Source: Lamellibrachia columna (taxonomy: Eukaryota; Annelida; Polychaeta; Sabellida; Siboglinidae). From it: DNA of 64,000 nucleotides. The notes below the pieces were generated by a model. The model searched no databases, was not told where the DNA came from, and saw only the letters and a list, made by a program, of their open reading frames with translations. Each line of letters begins with the position of its first letter. The stretch's first letter is position 1. A program made the position numbers and the translations under genes. The DNA lies in NCBI GenBank assembly GCA_963662155.1, contig OY759264.1:9325988-9389987 (forward strand), read 5' to 3'. Below, one piece after another: positions 11,360 to 25,200 of the stretch.

Positions 11360-11735
11360 ACAGGCTGCCTTCCCCAGCCACTTCCGCATCGTCCTACAAA
11401 CCGCCTTCCCCAGCCACTTCCGCATCGTCCTACAGGCCGCCTTCGCCAGCCACTTTCCTCTTCCGCATCGTCCTACAGGCCGCCTTCCCCAGCCACTTCC
11501 GCATCGTCCTACAGGCCGCCTTCCCCAGCCACTTCCGCATCGTCCTACAGGCCGCCTTCCCCAGCCACTTCCGCATCGTCCTACAGGCCGCCTTCCCCAG
11601 CCACTTCCGCATCGTCCTACAGGCCGCCTTCCCCAGCCACTTCCGCATCGTCCTACAGGCCGCCTTCCCCAGCCACTTCCGCATCGTCCTACAGGCCGCC
11701 TTCCCCAGCCACTTTCCTCTTCCGCATCGTCCTTC
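11360..11735. repeat. 36-bp minisatellite, about 10 copies
   Basis: The unit carries CGCATCGTCCTACAGGCC and TTCCCCAGCCACTTC. A copy with an extra CTCTTC segment occurs near both edges (about 11450 and 11712), suggesting that the block between them was duplicated. Because 36 is a multiple of three, a 12-residue repeat appears in open frames on both strands, without evidence of a gene. Confidence 0.93.
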
Positions 11736-13089
11736 GCCTTTCTCACACCTCTCATAACGCAGTCTTCCCGTCTTAACTGCGGTGTTCTCCTTTTCCCGCA
11801 TCCTTGCTGTTTCACCGCCTCTGCTTTTGTAGTCGGCCCTCCTCCGTCCGCACCACGTGACATGCACCCATCGTTCGGTTTCTTAATATTCTATTCTTCC
11901 CGTTAAGTTGAACTTGAGGGTATTATAGATTTCACAATGGGAACATGTGCCAAAGAAACGTTTAGCAGAGACGTAACTATAACACATCCCCAGTAACTAA
12001 AACCAAATGATAACTGTGTTATTAGTTGACGATTTTTACGCAGTCGATTTTTACGCAGTCGAATGCCAGACCAAATACTTCACTCTTACTTTTTACCGCA
12101 GACGACAAGTTAAACGATTGACACATTCGAGTGTTTTGCATCTTCGCACTAGTCTCCTTTCATTACGTCGAAACTGCACAAGGTAGAAAGAAACTCGGCA
12201 TACCATAGCAACCAATCAACGCGAGACTATCGGGAAAGCGGCGACATTCTCGAGCGAGCCGGTCGAGGCGCCTCGCTCACGCCACTAACGGGATGCTTTC
12301 ATTATGACGTCGCACGTTTCCTCGTAACTTCGCACCTCGGCTCGAAACAAAGACGGCGCAAAGCGACCGCCGCTGCCGATTTGTCGGCGGTAATTTGACT
12401 TGGCTAGGATAGGTGATCAGTCACCATTAGCGCGTCCGCTAACGCTTATAGTCAAAGCTCAATCTCCGGACCTATTTATTTTATTGCCCGTCTGACATTT
12501 GCTGGGCCGCTCGCTGTAGTGGCAAACGAGTCAATTACCGGGCGCGAGCGAGCGGTGTCAAACCCGTTCTCGCGTCCCGGGTTCGCCTCCCCGAAATAAT
12601 CACCGTCATCAGCGAGGAACAACCGCCAATTCCCCAGGCGCCTTCGCGCCTGTCCTGTCGAGACAAAGTAGGCGTAGTACTGGAAGCCATCTGGAAAGAG
12701 GAAAAGATGACGCCCAAAAAAACATACCAACGAACTATCGCAACAGAGGCACAAACGCAGACATTGAAGACACAGGATGTAGAAGATGGCTGCAGATAAA
12801 ATAGATGACGTCGGTTGTTCTCTGCCTTGTGTGTCTGACGTCACGGGGTGTGAGTGAGTAAGGAAGCAAGCAGGCAAGCAAGCTAGTAAGTAAGTAAGTA
12901 AGTCAGTCAGTCAGTCAGATTCGCCTATGTTCAAATGTGTAGTGTGTGAACGATTTTGGTAATATGAGCAGTCGTCCCGGGCAGTCAGTTTAATAAAAGA
13001 ATGCCTTCTTTTGCTAAAACCATCGACAGAATTCACTTTAATTGTTAGGTCGGGTAAACTGCGAAAGTGCGAATGGTATACAGTATATA
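11736..13089. other. Unique region with a CpG-rich island at about 12160-12620
   Basis: The island contains CCATAGCAAC (an RFX/X-box-like half) next to ACCAATCA (CCAAT box) at 12201-12218, many CpGs and few repeats, so it is a candidate promoter or enhancer. No exon is recognised. Runs of GTAA and CAGT units lie at 12880-12920. Confidence 0.4.
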
Positions 13090-13580
13090 ATATGTAGTAT
13101 ATAGTAGGGCGACTATAGGGGACAGTTACTATTGCGATAGTATCGCAATACCTGTATAAATATTGCAATGCATTTGCGCTAGTTTCATAACTATCGCGAT
13201 AGTGTTGCGATGGTATCACCGAATAGCAAATAGCGAGGGAATCAGTTGCCGTAATTGACGGGTGGCGTTGTCGTGTAGTCTTAGAGGTAGTTGATTAAAA
13301 ATAACGATTGTTGATGCTAGGTGGGTAAAGAAATAGAAATATCCAATATAATTGAAAAACCTGATTATGTTTATTATTGCAGTGACGCAAGTAGTCCGGC
13401 TCAATTGTTTTGCCAACTATCGCTACTATCGGTAGTTCAGTGTACTCTCGACGATAACTATCGATAGTTCAGTGTACTCTCGACGATAACTATCGATAGT
13501 TCAATTTATTATCCATAGTATTGCATCTCTACTTGAATATTGCGATACGTCGATAGTTCGATGTGTCGTTGCCCCTGAGT
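13090..13580. repeat. CGATAG/TATCGC-rich candidate MITE with a 32-bp duplication
   Basis: Palindromic words such as CTATCGCGATAG, TATCGCAATA and AACTATCGATAGTT recur on both sides of a central unique stretch, and a 32-bp unit containing CAGTGTACTCTCGACG is repeated in tandem at about 13436-13500. On the minus strand the right end reads CAGGGGCAACGACACATCG, like a hAT terminus. A matching left terminus and 8-bp target duplication were not found, so the class is uncertain. Confidence 0.35.
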
Positions 13581-15796
13581 ATACAGAGCAGGACCATTTT
13601 TGCCTTTTCTTCGCCGAATTTTTACTGGATCCCGTAAAAATAATTTAGTGACTTATCCGATGATTTCATTAAATCTAAATAACACATTTGCATAGACGAG
13701 CTACTGTAGTTGATACTAAATATGCATGATTTGTCCCGAAATTATTACAGAACGAGACGAGCGGGGAAAATGAATCGAGGCAGGACGTTTGATGAGCAGT
13801 GTTGCATGTAGAATTATAATCGAACTTCAAATCCGGACTTGTTTCGCCTCACCCAACGTCACAGTCTCAACGCACGAAACAATTCCGCAAAACAGACGCA
13901 GTTCATTATAGAAATATAGGAGGCACGACCCGAGCCGCTCAACCCCCTTTGTTAGAAGAGCTAGCGACTCGAAACGGAAGTTTTCGCAATTTTTAGTAAA
14001 ACTACGCGAAGCCCAGCACAATGGCGGCCGGCCGTGGGTCTGATTCTTTCTTGGATATGTCAATTGTAGTTTGTAATTAGGGTTCGTTCCCGATTACAAA
14101 AAAACTGTGTTATGACATCGACGGCAGCGTTGTCGCAATTATCTTAATTGTTTCACTTCATTGATATAAATAAAAAACATGACGTGAAACATCGTTTTCA
14201 TTTCCAAGTATATTGTCAAACATAACTTTTGAACCTTCCTCTGAGGCTAGTTGATGCGATAACGTGCCAATATAGGCATGACATGACTGCAATGGGCGGA
14301 CAGATCTGTCCAAAAGCAAGCACGGTGAACCCACGTTATATTTAATGTTCCTATTTCACATACAATTGTGGATATCTCACCGTAAAACGAAAGAAGCGAT
14401 AATTTTATATTTATTATCGTCTCTTAAACAATTGTTTTAAAATTAAATATAGCAGAAGATTGTGGTGCTGCAACGAGACTGAAATCAGACCGTCTATGAC
14501 GACATGACCCCCATCAACGTGCAGGCTATCTGTATCACAGCTCAGTGGTCGCGTAGACGGACAGTGTGCGAAGCGGTTATCACGCTCATAATTACAGATA
14601 GCATGTCACAGCGAGCGACGTTACGCATAAGCATTTCTATGTTTTCCTCGTCACTATTTTATCCGTACAGCTCTAATCAGCTCGCCTGCAATGCGCTTGA
14701 TGCGTGTATTATTACACTAATCATCATGTCGCTCTTCCCATCAATGGCGAGAGTACGCGAGTCGATCTTTCGACACTGGCCGTATCGATTTGCCCGCGCG
14801 TCATGCTTTCACGACATTGACTGCCGTGAAGCGGCATTGAGCCTGCTCTGTGACGCCGGAAACGAGCGAGCGTGATAATTTCGCGACTTTGCACAGGGGG
14901 ACGGTTCGCTATCTTCTTTCCGTGTTCATGGGGTCAGACCACAGTTGAACTTCCTGTTTATTGTTTCACACGAATGTAGGACGTATTAAATTGTTGTATG
15001 TGAAATTAAGCAATTCATATGATGTGACACGAGTGCAATTGAGCAGGCATATTCACAGGGTTGTTTGTAGAAGCTATCGGTTGTGAAATAGTGAATTTTG
15101 TTAGAGTTTGACAGGCGGAAGGATTTATGGGAATTGTTCTATAATCAGTCAAAACGTTAACATGGCCACCAATGCAATTTTGCACTGTCGTTGGACCTCT
15201 CGTGTCATTCAAAGTGTCGGTGATTTTGAGAAGGTACCCATTCTGGAAATAATATGTTTTCACAGGGATGTGGTCATATTTTAGGACTACGATACATGCG
15301 CTGTGTCCAGATTAAAATTGTATTTTATGATGTAGTTATTTTTGACACCATTTGAAGGGGACACTGGTTTTCTGGAGAAAAACATTAGAGGATTTGACAC
15401 ATTTTGTCCATGACGTTGACGAAAAATTACATTAAAATAGTTGATTTTCAGAAGATTCAAATTATAAATTGGCCACCAGCATTTAAAACGTTAACATTGC
15501 GTAAATAAATATTGATCCGTCACTGTCATTCAACTGTTGAACGGCCTATTCAATTGTGATTATGTGAAACAAAAATGGCGTCACCTAAGTGCAGTCGATC
15601 AGGCGTTTTTTGCAGGTTTCTAGGTAGAAGTCATTGGCAGTAAATGGTGCTTTATAAGAGACTTTAATAGGCCAAGGGTTTGAGAACTTTTCTGTCATTG
15701 GACACATTGATTACTTGATTGTTGTGCTTTTGACCCATAACTAAATAACCCATTTTGACCCATAACAAAACAGTGACATAGAAATTACATTCATTA
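13581..15796. other. No gene or repeat recognised
   Basis: Unique sequence; the stretch at 14500-14880 has an open frame of 123 codons without a recognisable domain. Nothing supports an exon. Confidence 0.55.
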
Positions 15797-15798
15797 CA

Positions 15799-15889
<91 letters not shown>

Positions 15890-15890
15890 A
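15797..15890. repeat. (ACGC)n then (AC)n microsatellite
   Basis: About 15 ACGC units followed by about 13 AC units. The same compound structure is found at 60060-60172. Confidence 0.95.
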
Positions 15891-16300
15891 CTTCACACTT
15901 GTCTGGGACAAGATAGCACTTAAAGTGTACAGTTTTATTAAAACTAAATGGTTATTTTGCAAAACAGCGTTGACTTGCCTAATTGGATTGTACTATTGGT
16001 TTCAATGTGGAGAAACAATAATGATCACCCCGAAGAGGCCTACACTTCCGGTCGTGTGACAGCCGTGGTCGACACTTCCGGTCGCGTAACGACCGTCGCG
16101 TGCGGACGAAAGGAATCACCAGGGGCGGTGCCACGACATCATAACGCGGATAATTCGTTAAACACTGATTGTAATTGTTTCTCGGTGGAGTTTTGTGCTA
16201 TTTAGCGCGATTACCACTGTCAGGTGTTTAAGCGGAGCTATTATCGTTGGCAATGGTTACGTTGCTGCAGGAAATGTTCTGTGCTGTGATCGTGATTGGT
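15891..16300. other. Unique sequence with a paired ETS-like motif
   Basis: ACTTCCGGTCG occurs twice, at 16044 and 16073, followed by CpG-rich sequence. No exon is recognised. The right end is cut by the assembly gap. Confidence 0.4.
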
Positions 16301-16500
16301 NNNNNNNNNNNNNNNNNNNNNNNNNNNNNNNNNNNNNNNNNNNNNNNNNNNNNNNNNNNNNNNNNNNNNNNNNNNNNNNNNNNNNNNNNNNNNNNNNNNN
16401 NNNNNNNNNNNNNNNNNNNNNNNNNNNNNNNNNNNNNNNNNNNNNNNNNNNNNNNNNNNNNNNNNNNNNNNNNNNNNNNNNNNNNNNNNNNNNNNNNNNN
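16301..16500. other. Assembly gap of 200 N
   Basis: Two hundred unknown bases. The right edge starts with CACACACTTC, so the missing sequence may include a CA microsatellite. Confidence 1.
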
Positions 16501-17657
16501 CACACACTTCAACGTATCTTTCCTCTACCTTGTCTATATCTATATTTGGCTAAGTACAGTGTAATCACCTCCCGTCGTTATGTAGAAACACGTGCATGTA
16601 GTTTGAGTCATCCAAACTAATTCAATGTCCCAGTACTCCAAGTTTCGACTCAAGATTCGAAATGTTCGAGATTCCACTAACTCAAAATGTTATTCGTCCG
16701 ATGTTTAACTCGCCCGATGCTTGACCCAAACAAGGTTCTTCTCACACGACGCTCGACTCATCCAAGGCTAGACGCACACGACGCTCGACTCATCCAAGGC
16801 TAGTCACATCCGAGGCTCGACTCATCAGAAGTTTGAATCATTCAAAGTTCGACTCATACGAGGACACACGAGGTTTGCTTCGCCAGAGTTGTGGTTCACC
16901 AATGGTGTCACTAATTGTAGCCCTTGCTCCAGCTATTAACTCATTAAGGGAGAAGTGGAAAGGGATAACATTTGGGGCTGTGGAGCAATGTTCCAGCTAT
17001 TAACTCATTAAGGGAGAAGTGGAAAGGGATAACATTTGGGGCTGTGGAGCAATGCATGAAGTAGCCTCAACCCTCTATTAATGGAACAACGAGGAACGAG
17101 GAAAGACAAGTATTTATTTACATTACTTTAGATATTCGAGTCATTCAGCCTATGTGCGCCTGTACAAATTTTAATTTCCCATTAGTCGTTTGTCGCAGTC
17201 AAACGTCAACCATTTGTCATTTTCGGTTATTTATCCGATTGGTGCCTTGACCCAAAACTGCGTTGTATCGTTGTGTCGTGGTATCGTTGTATCGTTGTAT
17301 CGCAAACACGGCCAGTTCAGTTGATACGTTGTTTGGTGTTCTATTTTATATTGTGGTGAAATTCGAACGGCATGCCTAGATTACTTAGTTCAGAAACATG
17401 ATTAATAACAAATTGTTCATTAGTCAACGAAGAGAATTCTAGGCGTTACCCGGAATTATCGCGACGGTGGGCCGTGCTGCGACAGCTTATGAAGAGACGA
17501 CATATGATCTGGCGAAATAATAAAGTAAACGAACAGAGATAATACGCCATTACTTAATAGGGCCTTCTCTGCCACTCAATTAGAACACGATCCACGAACT
17601 GTAACGAGCCGCGAATGATGCATTGTTCGACAATAGCGGCGCCTTTAATGTGCGGTG
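16501..17657. repeat. Unique sequence with short tandem duplications
   Basis: A degenerate repeat with CTCGACTCATCCAAGGCTAG lies at about 16750-16870. A 64-bp unit (contains CTATTAACTCATTAAGGG and GGGCTGTGGAGCAATG) is duplicated exactly in tandem at 16929-17056. The rest shows no gene. Confidence 0.7.
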
Positions 17658-17811
17658 CGTGAACTTCGCTGCGGGCATAGTCTCCGTTACACAGGCGTGA
17701 ACTTCGCTGCGGGCATAGTCTCCGTTACACAGGCGTGAACTTCGCTGCGGACATAGTCTCCGTTACACAGGCGTGAACTTCGCTGCGGGCATAGTCTCCG
17801 TTACACAGGCG
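17658..17811. repeat. 38-bp tandem repeat, 4 copies
   Basis: The unit starts CGTGAACTTCGCTGCGGGCA and ends CCGTTACACAGG; copies start at 17658, 17696, 17734 and 17772 with a single G/A difference. Confidence 0.93.
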
Positions 17812-19242
17812 ACGATGTCTCGGTTCGTCAAAACGAAGGAGACCAATTTTCTCACTGCGGGTGCTAATGGGTTCAGGCCACTATTTATTTTCCTGTTGGT
17901 TACACTGTTTAGCAAATGTATAACTTTAATATACTCAACATAAACTATGTTAATATGCCTACTTATTGTTTTATCAACGTGCTGGACAAACTACGCCAAC
18001 TTCTGTAATTTTATTCTCCAGAAAATCTACATACAAGATACCTCCAATCAAATGGCGTCTAAAATAACTACGTCATGTCTTCATGTGCACGGGATCCTAC
18101 AGTCACTGGCACACGCATAAATTGACAGCCAGCCACTAGAATTTTTATATAGGCATAGCGAGTATCATAGTCCTCAATATGGCCATATCCCTGTACAAAA
18201 ATAATTTTACAGGCAGCAAAAAATTACTTTACCAAAAGGGGTACTGTCTCAAAATCACTCTCACTATATTCGTATGCAGTGAACCCGGAAGTGAAACAGT
18301 GATCCTAAAACAACAAGTGACAGGTGTAGTGCGTTTTCAAACATTAATAACTAAACATTTTACGAAATATCGCCCTTTTTCATTGTACAAGGCTCCAAAA
18401 TGTTTCCTTACACGTAAGCCTCGAGGGAGACGCATTGTTGTATCAAGAACCGAAATACGGTTCGTCTATAGTATACACTGAATGGTTGAATATCAATTTA
18501 CCTTTTAATGTATTTTTTCTGATAAACCAATTGAGACAAAACCCGCTACGCCATCTAGTGCGGGGTGGGGGCATGGGGCCCCCTTTTAGGAAAAATGGCC
18601 ATAGTTATTTATAAGCTTATTATTTTGAGATACCCACACTGTCGTGCGATCGAGGGAGCTTTTGTCTAGAGGGAATATGTCCTGGGGTTTGGGGGTGTGT
18701 CCGGGGGGATTTTGTCCTACATTCCATATGACATATGGCGTTGCTTTCTCCACGTTACTGGTGCTGACGCGTCTTCTCTTTGACATCTTCTCTGCGTCCT
18801 TGGTTCCGTTCTGTGTCCCACGTCTACCGCCAATGGCTTCTCCTTTAGCTTCTCCTCCCACAAGAGTTCAACTTGTGCGAGATGAATTCCAGTTTATTAG
18901 GAAACCATATGAACTAAAAATGGTTGCACATGTGTAGTTTCTACGGTGTACTTTTAACTGTACGGTCCAATCTAAGTGTCATATTGGGGAACAATGTGCA
19001 AAACAGGCCCCAAGGCTTATTATTTTTTATTTAATATTTTTTTATAGAAGCACATTCTCCACTTATCTTACTACGCTTGTTCTTCTATATGGCGCCTTAT
19101 TGTCTAAATTACTATATCTAAGGGGTGTTTCTAAATATTATCCGATTTTTGCTTCTTTCAATATGTGCGTGCAAAACGGGCCACGCCACACCACATCCAC
19201 TTCTACTACTAATTCGTCATCACACATTTCGCAAACAAATTG
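17812..19242. other. No gene supported
   Basis: A 100-codon open frame at 18179-18481 has no recognised domain. The stretch around 18560-18720 is G-rich on the plus strand, with several GGGG runs, and could form G-quadruplex-like structures; this is weak. Confidence 0.5.
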
Positions 19243-21963
19243 TCCTCACTCGTGCCATGAACAGTCCAAGTGTGTCCACACTCGTACCATACACAGACCT
19301 GGTGTGTCCACACTCGTACCATACACAGACCTGGTGTGTCCACACTCGTACCATACACAGACCTGGTGTGTCCACACTCGTACCATACACAGACCTGGTG
19401 TGTCCACACTCGTACCATACACAGACCTGGTGTGTCCACACTCGTACCATACACAGTCCTGGTGTGTCCACACTCGTACCATACACAGACCTGGTGTGTC
19501 CACACTCGTACCATACACAGTCCTGGTGTGTCCACACTCGTACCATACACAGACCTGGTGTGTCCACACTCGTACCATGCACAGACCTGGTGTGTCCACA
19601 CTCGTACCATACACAGACCTGGTGTGTTCACACTCGTACCATGCACAGTCCTGGTGTGTCCACACTCGTACCATACACAGACCTGGTGTGTTCACACTCG
19701 TACCTTGCACAGTCCTGGTGTGTCCACACTCGTACCATACACAGACCTGGTGTGTTCACACTCGTACCTTGCACAGTCCTGGTGTGTCCACACTCGTACC
19801 ATACACAGACCTGGTGTGTTCACACTCGTACCTTGCACAGTCCTGGTGTGTCCACACTCGTACCATACACAGACCTGGTGTGTCCACACTCGTACCATAC
19901 ACAGACCTTGTGTGTTCACACTCGTACCTTGCACAGTCCTGGTGTGTCCACACTCGTACCATACACAGACCTTGTGTGTTCACACTCGTACCTTGCACAG
20001 TCCTGGTGTGTCCACACTCGTACCATACACAGACCTGGTGTGTCCACACTCGTACCATACACAGACCTGGTGTGTCCACACTCGTACCATACACAGACCT
20101 GGTGTGTCCACACTCGTACCATGCACAGTCCTGGTGTGTCCACACTCGTACCATGCACAGACCTGGTGTGTCCACACTCGTACCATACACAGACCTGGTG
20201 TGTCCACACTCGTACCATACACAGACCTGGTGTGTTCACACTCGTACCATACACAGACCTGGTGTGTCCACACTCGTACCATACACAGACCTGGTGTGTC
20301 CACACTCGTACCATACACAGACCTGGTGTGTCCACACTCGTACCATACACAGACCTGGTGTGTCCACACTCGTACCATGCACAGTCCTGGTGTGTCCACA
20401 CTCGTACCATACACAGTCCTGGTGTGTCCACACTCGTACCATACACAGACCTGGTGTGTCCACACTCGTACCATACACAGACCTGGTGTGTCCACACTCG
20501 TACCATACACAGACCTGGTGTGTCCACACTCGTACCATGCACAGACCTGGTGTGTCCACACTCGTATCATACACAGACCTGGTGTGTCCACACTCGTACC
20601 ATACACAGACCTGGTGTGTCCACACTCGTACCATACACAGACCTGGTGTGTCCACACTCGTACCATACACAGACCTGGTGTGTCCACACTCGTACCATAC
20701 ACAGACCTGGTGTGTTCACAGTCGTACCTTGCACAGTCCTGGTGTGTTCACACTCGTACCATACACAGTCCTGGTGTGTCCACACTCGTACCATACACAG
20801 TTCTGGTGTGTCCACACTCGTACCTTGCACAGTCGTGGTGTGTCCACACTCGTATCTTGCACAGTCCTGGTGTGTCCACACTCGTACCTTGCACAGTCCT
20901 GGTGTGTCCACACTCGTACCATGCACAGTCGTGGTGTGTCCACACTCGTACCTTGCACAGTCCTGGTGTGTCCACACTCGTACCTTGCACACTCGTGGTG
21001 TGTCCACACTCGTACCTTGCACAGTCCAGGTGTGTCCACACTCGTACCATGCACAGTCCTGGTATGTCAACACGCGTACCATGCACAGTCGTGGTGTGTC
21101 CACACTCGTACCATGCACAGTCCTGGTGTGTCCACACTCGTACCATGCACAGTCCTGGTGTGTCCACACTCGTACCTTGCACAGTCCTGGTGTGTCCACA
21201 CTCGTACCATGCACATTCCTGGTGTGTCCACACTCGTACCTTGCACAGTCCTGGTGTGTCCACACTCGTACCATGCACAGTCCTGGTGTGTCCACACTCG
21301 TACCTTGCACAGTCCTGGTGTGTTCACATTCGTACCTTGCACAGTCCTGGTGTGTCCACACTCGTACCTTGCACAGTCCTGGTGTGTTCACACTCGTACC
21401 ATACACAGACCTGGTGTGTTCACACTCGTACCATACACAGACCTGGTGTGTCCACACTCGTACCATGCACAGTCCTGGTGTGTTCACACTCGTACCATAC
21501 ACAGACCTGGTGTGTTCACACTCGTACCATACACAGACCTGGTGTGTCCACACTCGTACCATGCACAGTCCTGATGTGTCCACACTCGTACCTTGCACAG
21601 TCCTGGTGTGTCCACACTCGTACCATACACAGTCCTGGTGTGTCCACACTCGTACCATACACAGACCTGGTGTGTCCACACTCGTACCATGCACAGTCCT
21701 GGTGTGTCCACACTCGTACCTTGCACAGTCCTGGTGTGTTCACATTCGTACCTTGCACAGTCCTGGTGTGTCCACACTCGTACCATACACAGACCTGGTG
21801 TGTTCACACTCGTACCATGCACAGTCCTGGTGTGTCCACACTCGTACCTTGCACAGTCCTGGTGTGTTCACATTCGTACCTTGCACAGTCCTGGTGTGTC
21901 CACACTCGTACCATGCACAGTCCTGGTGTGTCCACACTCGTATCATGCACAGTCCTGGTGCGT
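19243..21963. repeat. 32-bp minisatellite array A, about 85 copies
   Basis: The unit contains TGTGTCCACACTCGTACCAT followed by an ACACAGACCTGG or GCACAGTCCTGG variant. The left half is dominated by the ATACACAGAC form, the middle-right (about 20720-21390) by the TTGCACAGTC form, then both alternate, showing block-wise spread of variants. Because the unit is stop-free in all three plus registers and 32 is not a multiple of three, all three plus frames stay open for over 800 codons with a 32-residue period. There is no start context, splice signal or domain to suggest a protein. Confidence 0.98.
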
Positions 21964-22009
21964 TTTTTTATATCATTATTATTCTGTTGTTACTTTTATT
22001 TTTAAATGG

Positions 22010-22165
22010 GTTTCAGGGGAGGGCTGAACAAACACATTCACTTTTTGAAATAATTGAATTTAACTGTAAAATGTTTCCGAAATCATCCCAGAAATCTCCA
22101 GCTGATTGTAAATGCTCGAACAACCTTTTCAAAATGTTGTGGACGGGTCTGCATTATCGTATCAT
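22010..22165 (+). repeat. Dispersed ~150-bp repeat, copy 2
   Basis: It matches 2985-3140 in the same order: TTTAACTGTAA, GAAATCATCCCAGAAATC, CTGATTGTAAA, CTCGAAC and GGACGGGTCTG. It sits between two minisatellite arrays. Confidence 0.5.
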
Positions 22166-22239
22166 ATTTTTATCATTATCACTATGTTATACACAATCTA
22201 CATTGCAATTACTGGTGCATAGGCTACACCAGTAAAAGA

Positions 22240-25200
22240 TCACCCCATTTTGTCTTTATCTTACTATATTGATCATCCCACTTTATCAATATCTTACCAT
22301 ATTGATCACCTCACTTTGTCTGTATCTTACTATATTGATCACCCCACTTTGTCTGTATCTTACCATATTGATCATCCCACTTTGTCTGTATCTTACCATA
22401 TTGATCATCCCACTTTGTCTGTATCTTACCCTATTGATCATCCCACTTTGTCTGTATCTTACCATATTGATCACCCCACTTTGTCTGTATCTTACCATAT
22501 TGATCATCCCACTTTGTCTGTATCTTACCATATTGATCATCCCACTTTGTCTGTATCTTGCCCTATTGATCATCCCACTTTGTCTGTATCTTGCCCTATT
22601 GATTATCCCACTTTGTCTGTATCTTACCATATTGATCATCCCACTTTGTCTGTATCTTACCATATTGATCATCCCACTTTGTCTGTATCTTGCCCTATTG
22701 ATCATCCCACTTTGTCTGTATCTTGCCCTATTGATAATCCCACTTTGTCTGTATCTTGCCCTATTGATTATCCCACTTTGTCTGTATCTTACCATATTGA
22801 TCACCCTACTTTGTCTGTATCTTACCCTATTGGTCACCTCACTTTGTCTGTATCTTGCCCTATTGATCATCCCACTTTGTCTGTATCTTGCCCTATTGAT
22901 GATCCCACTTTGTCTGTATCTTGCCCTATTGATTATCCCACTTTGTCTGTATCTTACCATATTGATCACCCCACTTTGTCTGTATCTTACCATATTGATC
23001 ATCCCACTTTGTCTGTATCTTGCCCTATTGATCATCCCACTTTGTCTGTATCTTGCCCTATTGATTATCCCACTTTGTCTGTATGTTGCCCTATTGATTA
23101 TCCCACTTTGTCTGTATCTTACCATATTGATCATCCCACTTTGTCTGTATCTTGCCCTATTGATTATCCCACTTTGTCTGTATCTTGCCCTATTGGTCAT
23201 CCCACTTTGTCTGTATCTTGCCCTATTGATCACCCCACTTTGTCTGTATCTTGCCCTATTGATTACCCCACTTTGTCTGTATCTTGCCCTATTGATCATC
23301 CCACTTTGTCTGTATCTTGCCCTATTGATTATCCCACTTTGTCTGTATCTTACCATATTGATCACCCCACTTTGTCTGTATCTTGCCCTATTGATTATCC
23401 CACTTTGTCTGTATCTTGCCCTATTGGTCATCCCACTTTGTCTGTATCTTGCCCTATTGATCACCCCACTTTGTCTGTATCTTGTCCTATTGATTAGCCC
23501 ACTTTGTCTGTATCTTGCCCTATTGATTATCCCACTTTGTCTGTATCTTGCCCTATTGATTATCCCACTTTGTCTGTATCTTGCCCTATTGATCACCCCA
23601 CTTTGTCTGTATCTTGCCCTATTGATTATCCCACTTTGTCTGTATCTTGCCCTATTGATCACCCCACTTTGTCTGTATCTTGCCCTATTGATTATCCCAC
23701 TTTGTCAGTATCTTGCCCTATTGATTATCCCACTTTGTCTGTATCTTGCCCTATTGATTATCCCACTTTGTCTGTATCTTGCCCTATTGATCATCCCACT
23801 TTGTCTGTATCTTGCCCTATTGATTATCCCACTTTGTCTGTATCTTGCCCTATTGATTATCCCACTTTGTCTGTATCTTGCCCTATTGATCATCCCACTT
23901 TGTCTGTATCTTGCCCTATTGGTCATCCCACTTTGTCTGTATCTTGCCCTATTGATCACCCCACTTTGTCTGTATCTTGCCCTATTGATTATTCCACTTT
24001 GTCTGTATCTTGCCCTATTGATTATCCCACTTTGTCTGTATCTTGCCCTATTGATCACCCAACTTTGTCTGTATCTTGCCCTATTGATTATCCCAATTTG
24101 TCTGTATCTTGCCCTATTGATCACCCCACTTTGTCTGTATCTTGCCATATTGATTATCCCATTTTGTCTGTATCTTGCCCTATTGATCACCCCACTTTGT
24201 CTGTATCTTGCCCTATTGGTAATACCACTTTGTCTGTATCTTGCCCTATTGGCCATCTCACTTTGTCTGTATCTTGCCCTATTGGCCATCTCACTTTGTC
24301 TGTATCTTGCCCTATTGATTATCCCACTTTGTCTGTATCTTGCCCTATTGATTATCCCATTTTGTCTGAATCTTGCCCTATTGGTCGTCCCACTTTGTCT
24401 GTATCTTGCCCTATTAGTCATCCCACTTTGTCTATATTTTGCCCTATTGGTAATCCCACTTTGTCTGTATCTTGCCCTATTGGTCATCCCACTTTGTCTG
24501 TATCTTGCCCTATTGGTCATCCCACTTTGTCTGTATCTTGCCCTATTGATTATCCCACTTTGTCTGTATCTTGCCCTATTGATTATCCCACTTTGTCTGT
24601 ATCTTGCCCTATTGTTCATCCCACTTTGTCTGTATCTTGCCCTATTGGTCATCCCACTTTGTCTGTATCTTGCCCTATTGGTCACCCCACTTTGTCTGTA
24701 TCTTGCCCTATTGATTATCCCACTTTGTCTATATCTTGCCCTATTGATTATCCCATTTTGTCTGTATCTTGCCCTATTGGTCATCCCACTTTGTCTGTAT
24801 CTTGCCCTATTGGTCATCCCACTTTGTCTATATCTTGCCCTATTGGTCATCCCACTTTGTCTGTATCTTTCCCTATTGGTCATCCCACTTTGTCTATATC
24901 TTGCCCTATTGGTCATCCCACTTTGTCTATATCTTGCCCTATTGGTCATCCCACTTTGTCTGTATCTTGCCCTATTGGTCATCCCACTTTGTCTGTATCT
25001 TGCCCTATTGGTCATCCCACTTCATCTATTACTTGCCCTATTGGTCATCCCACTTTGTCTGTATCTTGCCCTATTGGTCATCCCACTTTGTCTGTATCTT
25101 GCCCTATTGATTATCCCACTTTGTCTGTATCTTGCCCTATTGGTCATCCCACTTTGTCTGTATCTTGCCATATTGATGACCCCACTTTGTCTGTATCTTG

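Noticed and set aside
12476..12877. 133-codon minus-strand frame
   Set aside because: No domain, odd composition, and it overlaps a CpG-rich noncoding-looking island.
19243..21963. CRISPR-like array
   Set aside because: The repeats are contiguous without unique spacers and the sequence is eukaryotic; these are minisatellites.
19100..22235. Open frames of 824-1036 codons on the plus strand
   Set aside because: They exist in all three plus frames at once because the 32-bp unit has no stop triplet; no domain, start context or splice signal favours one of them.
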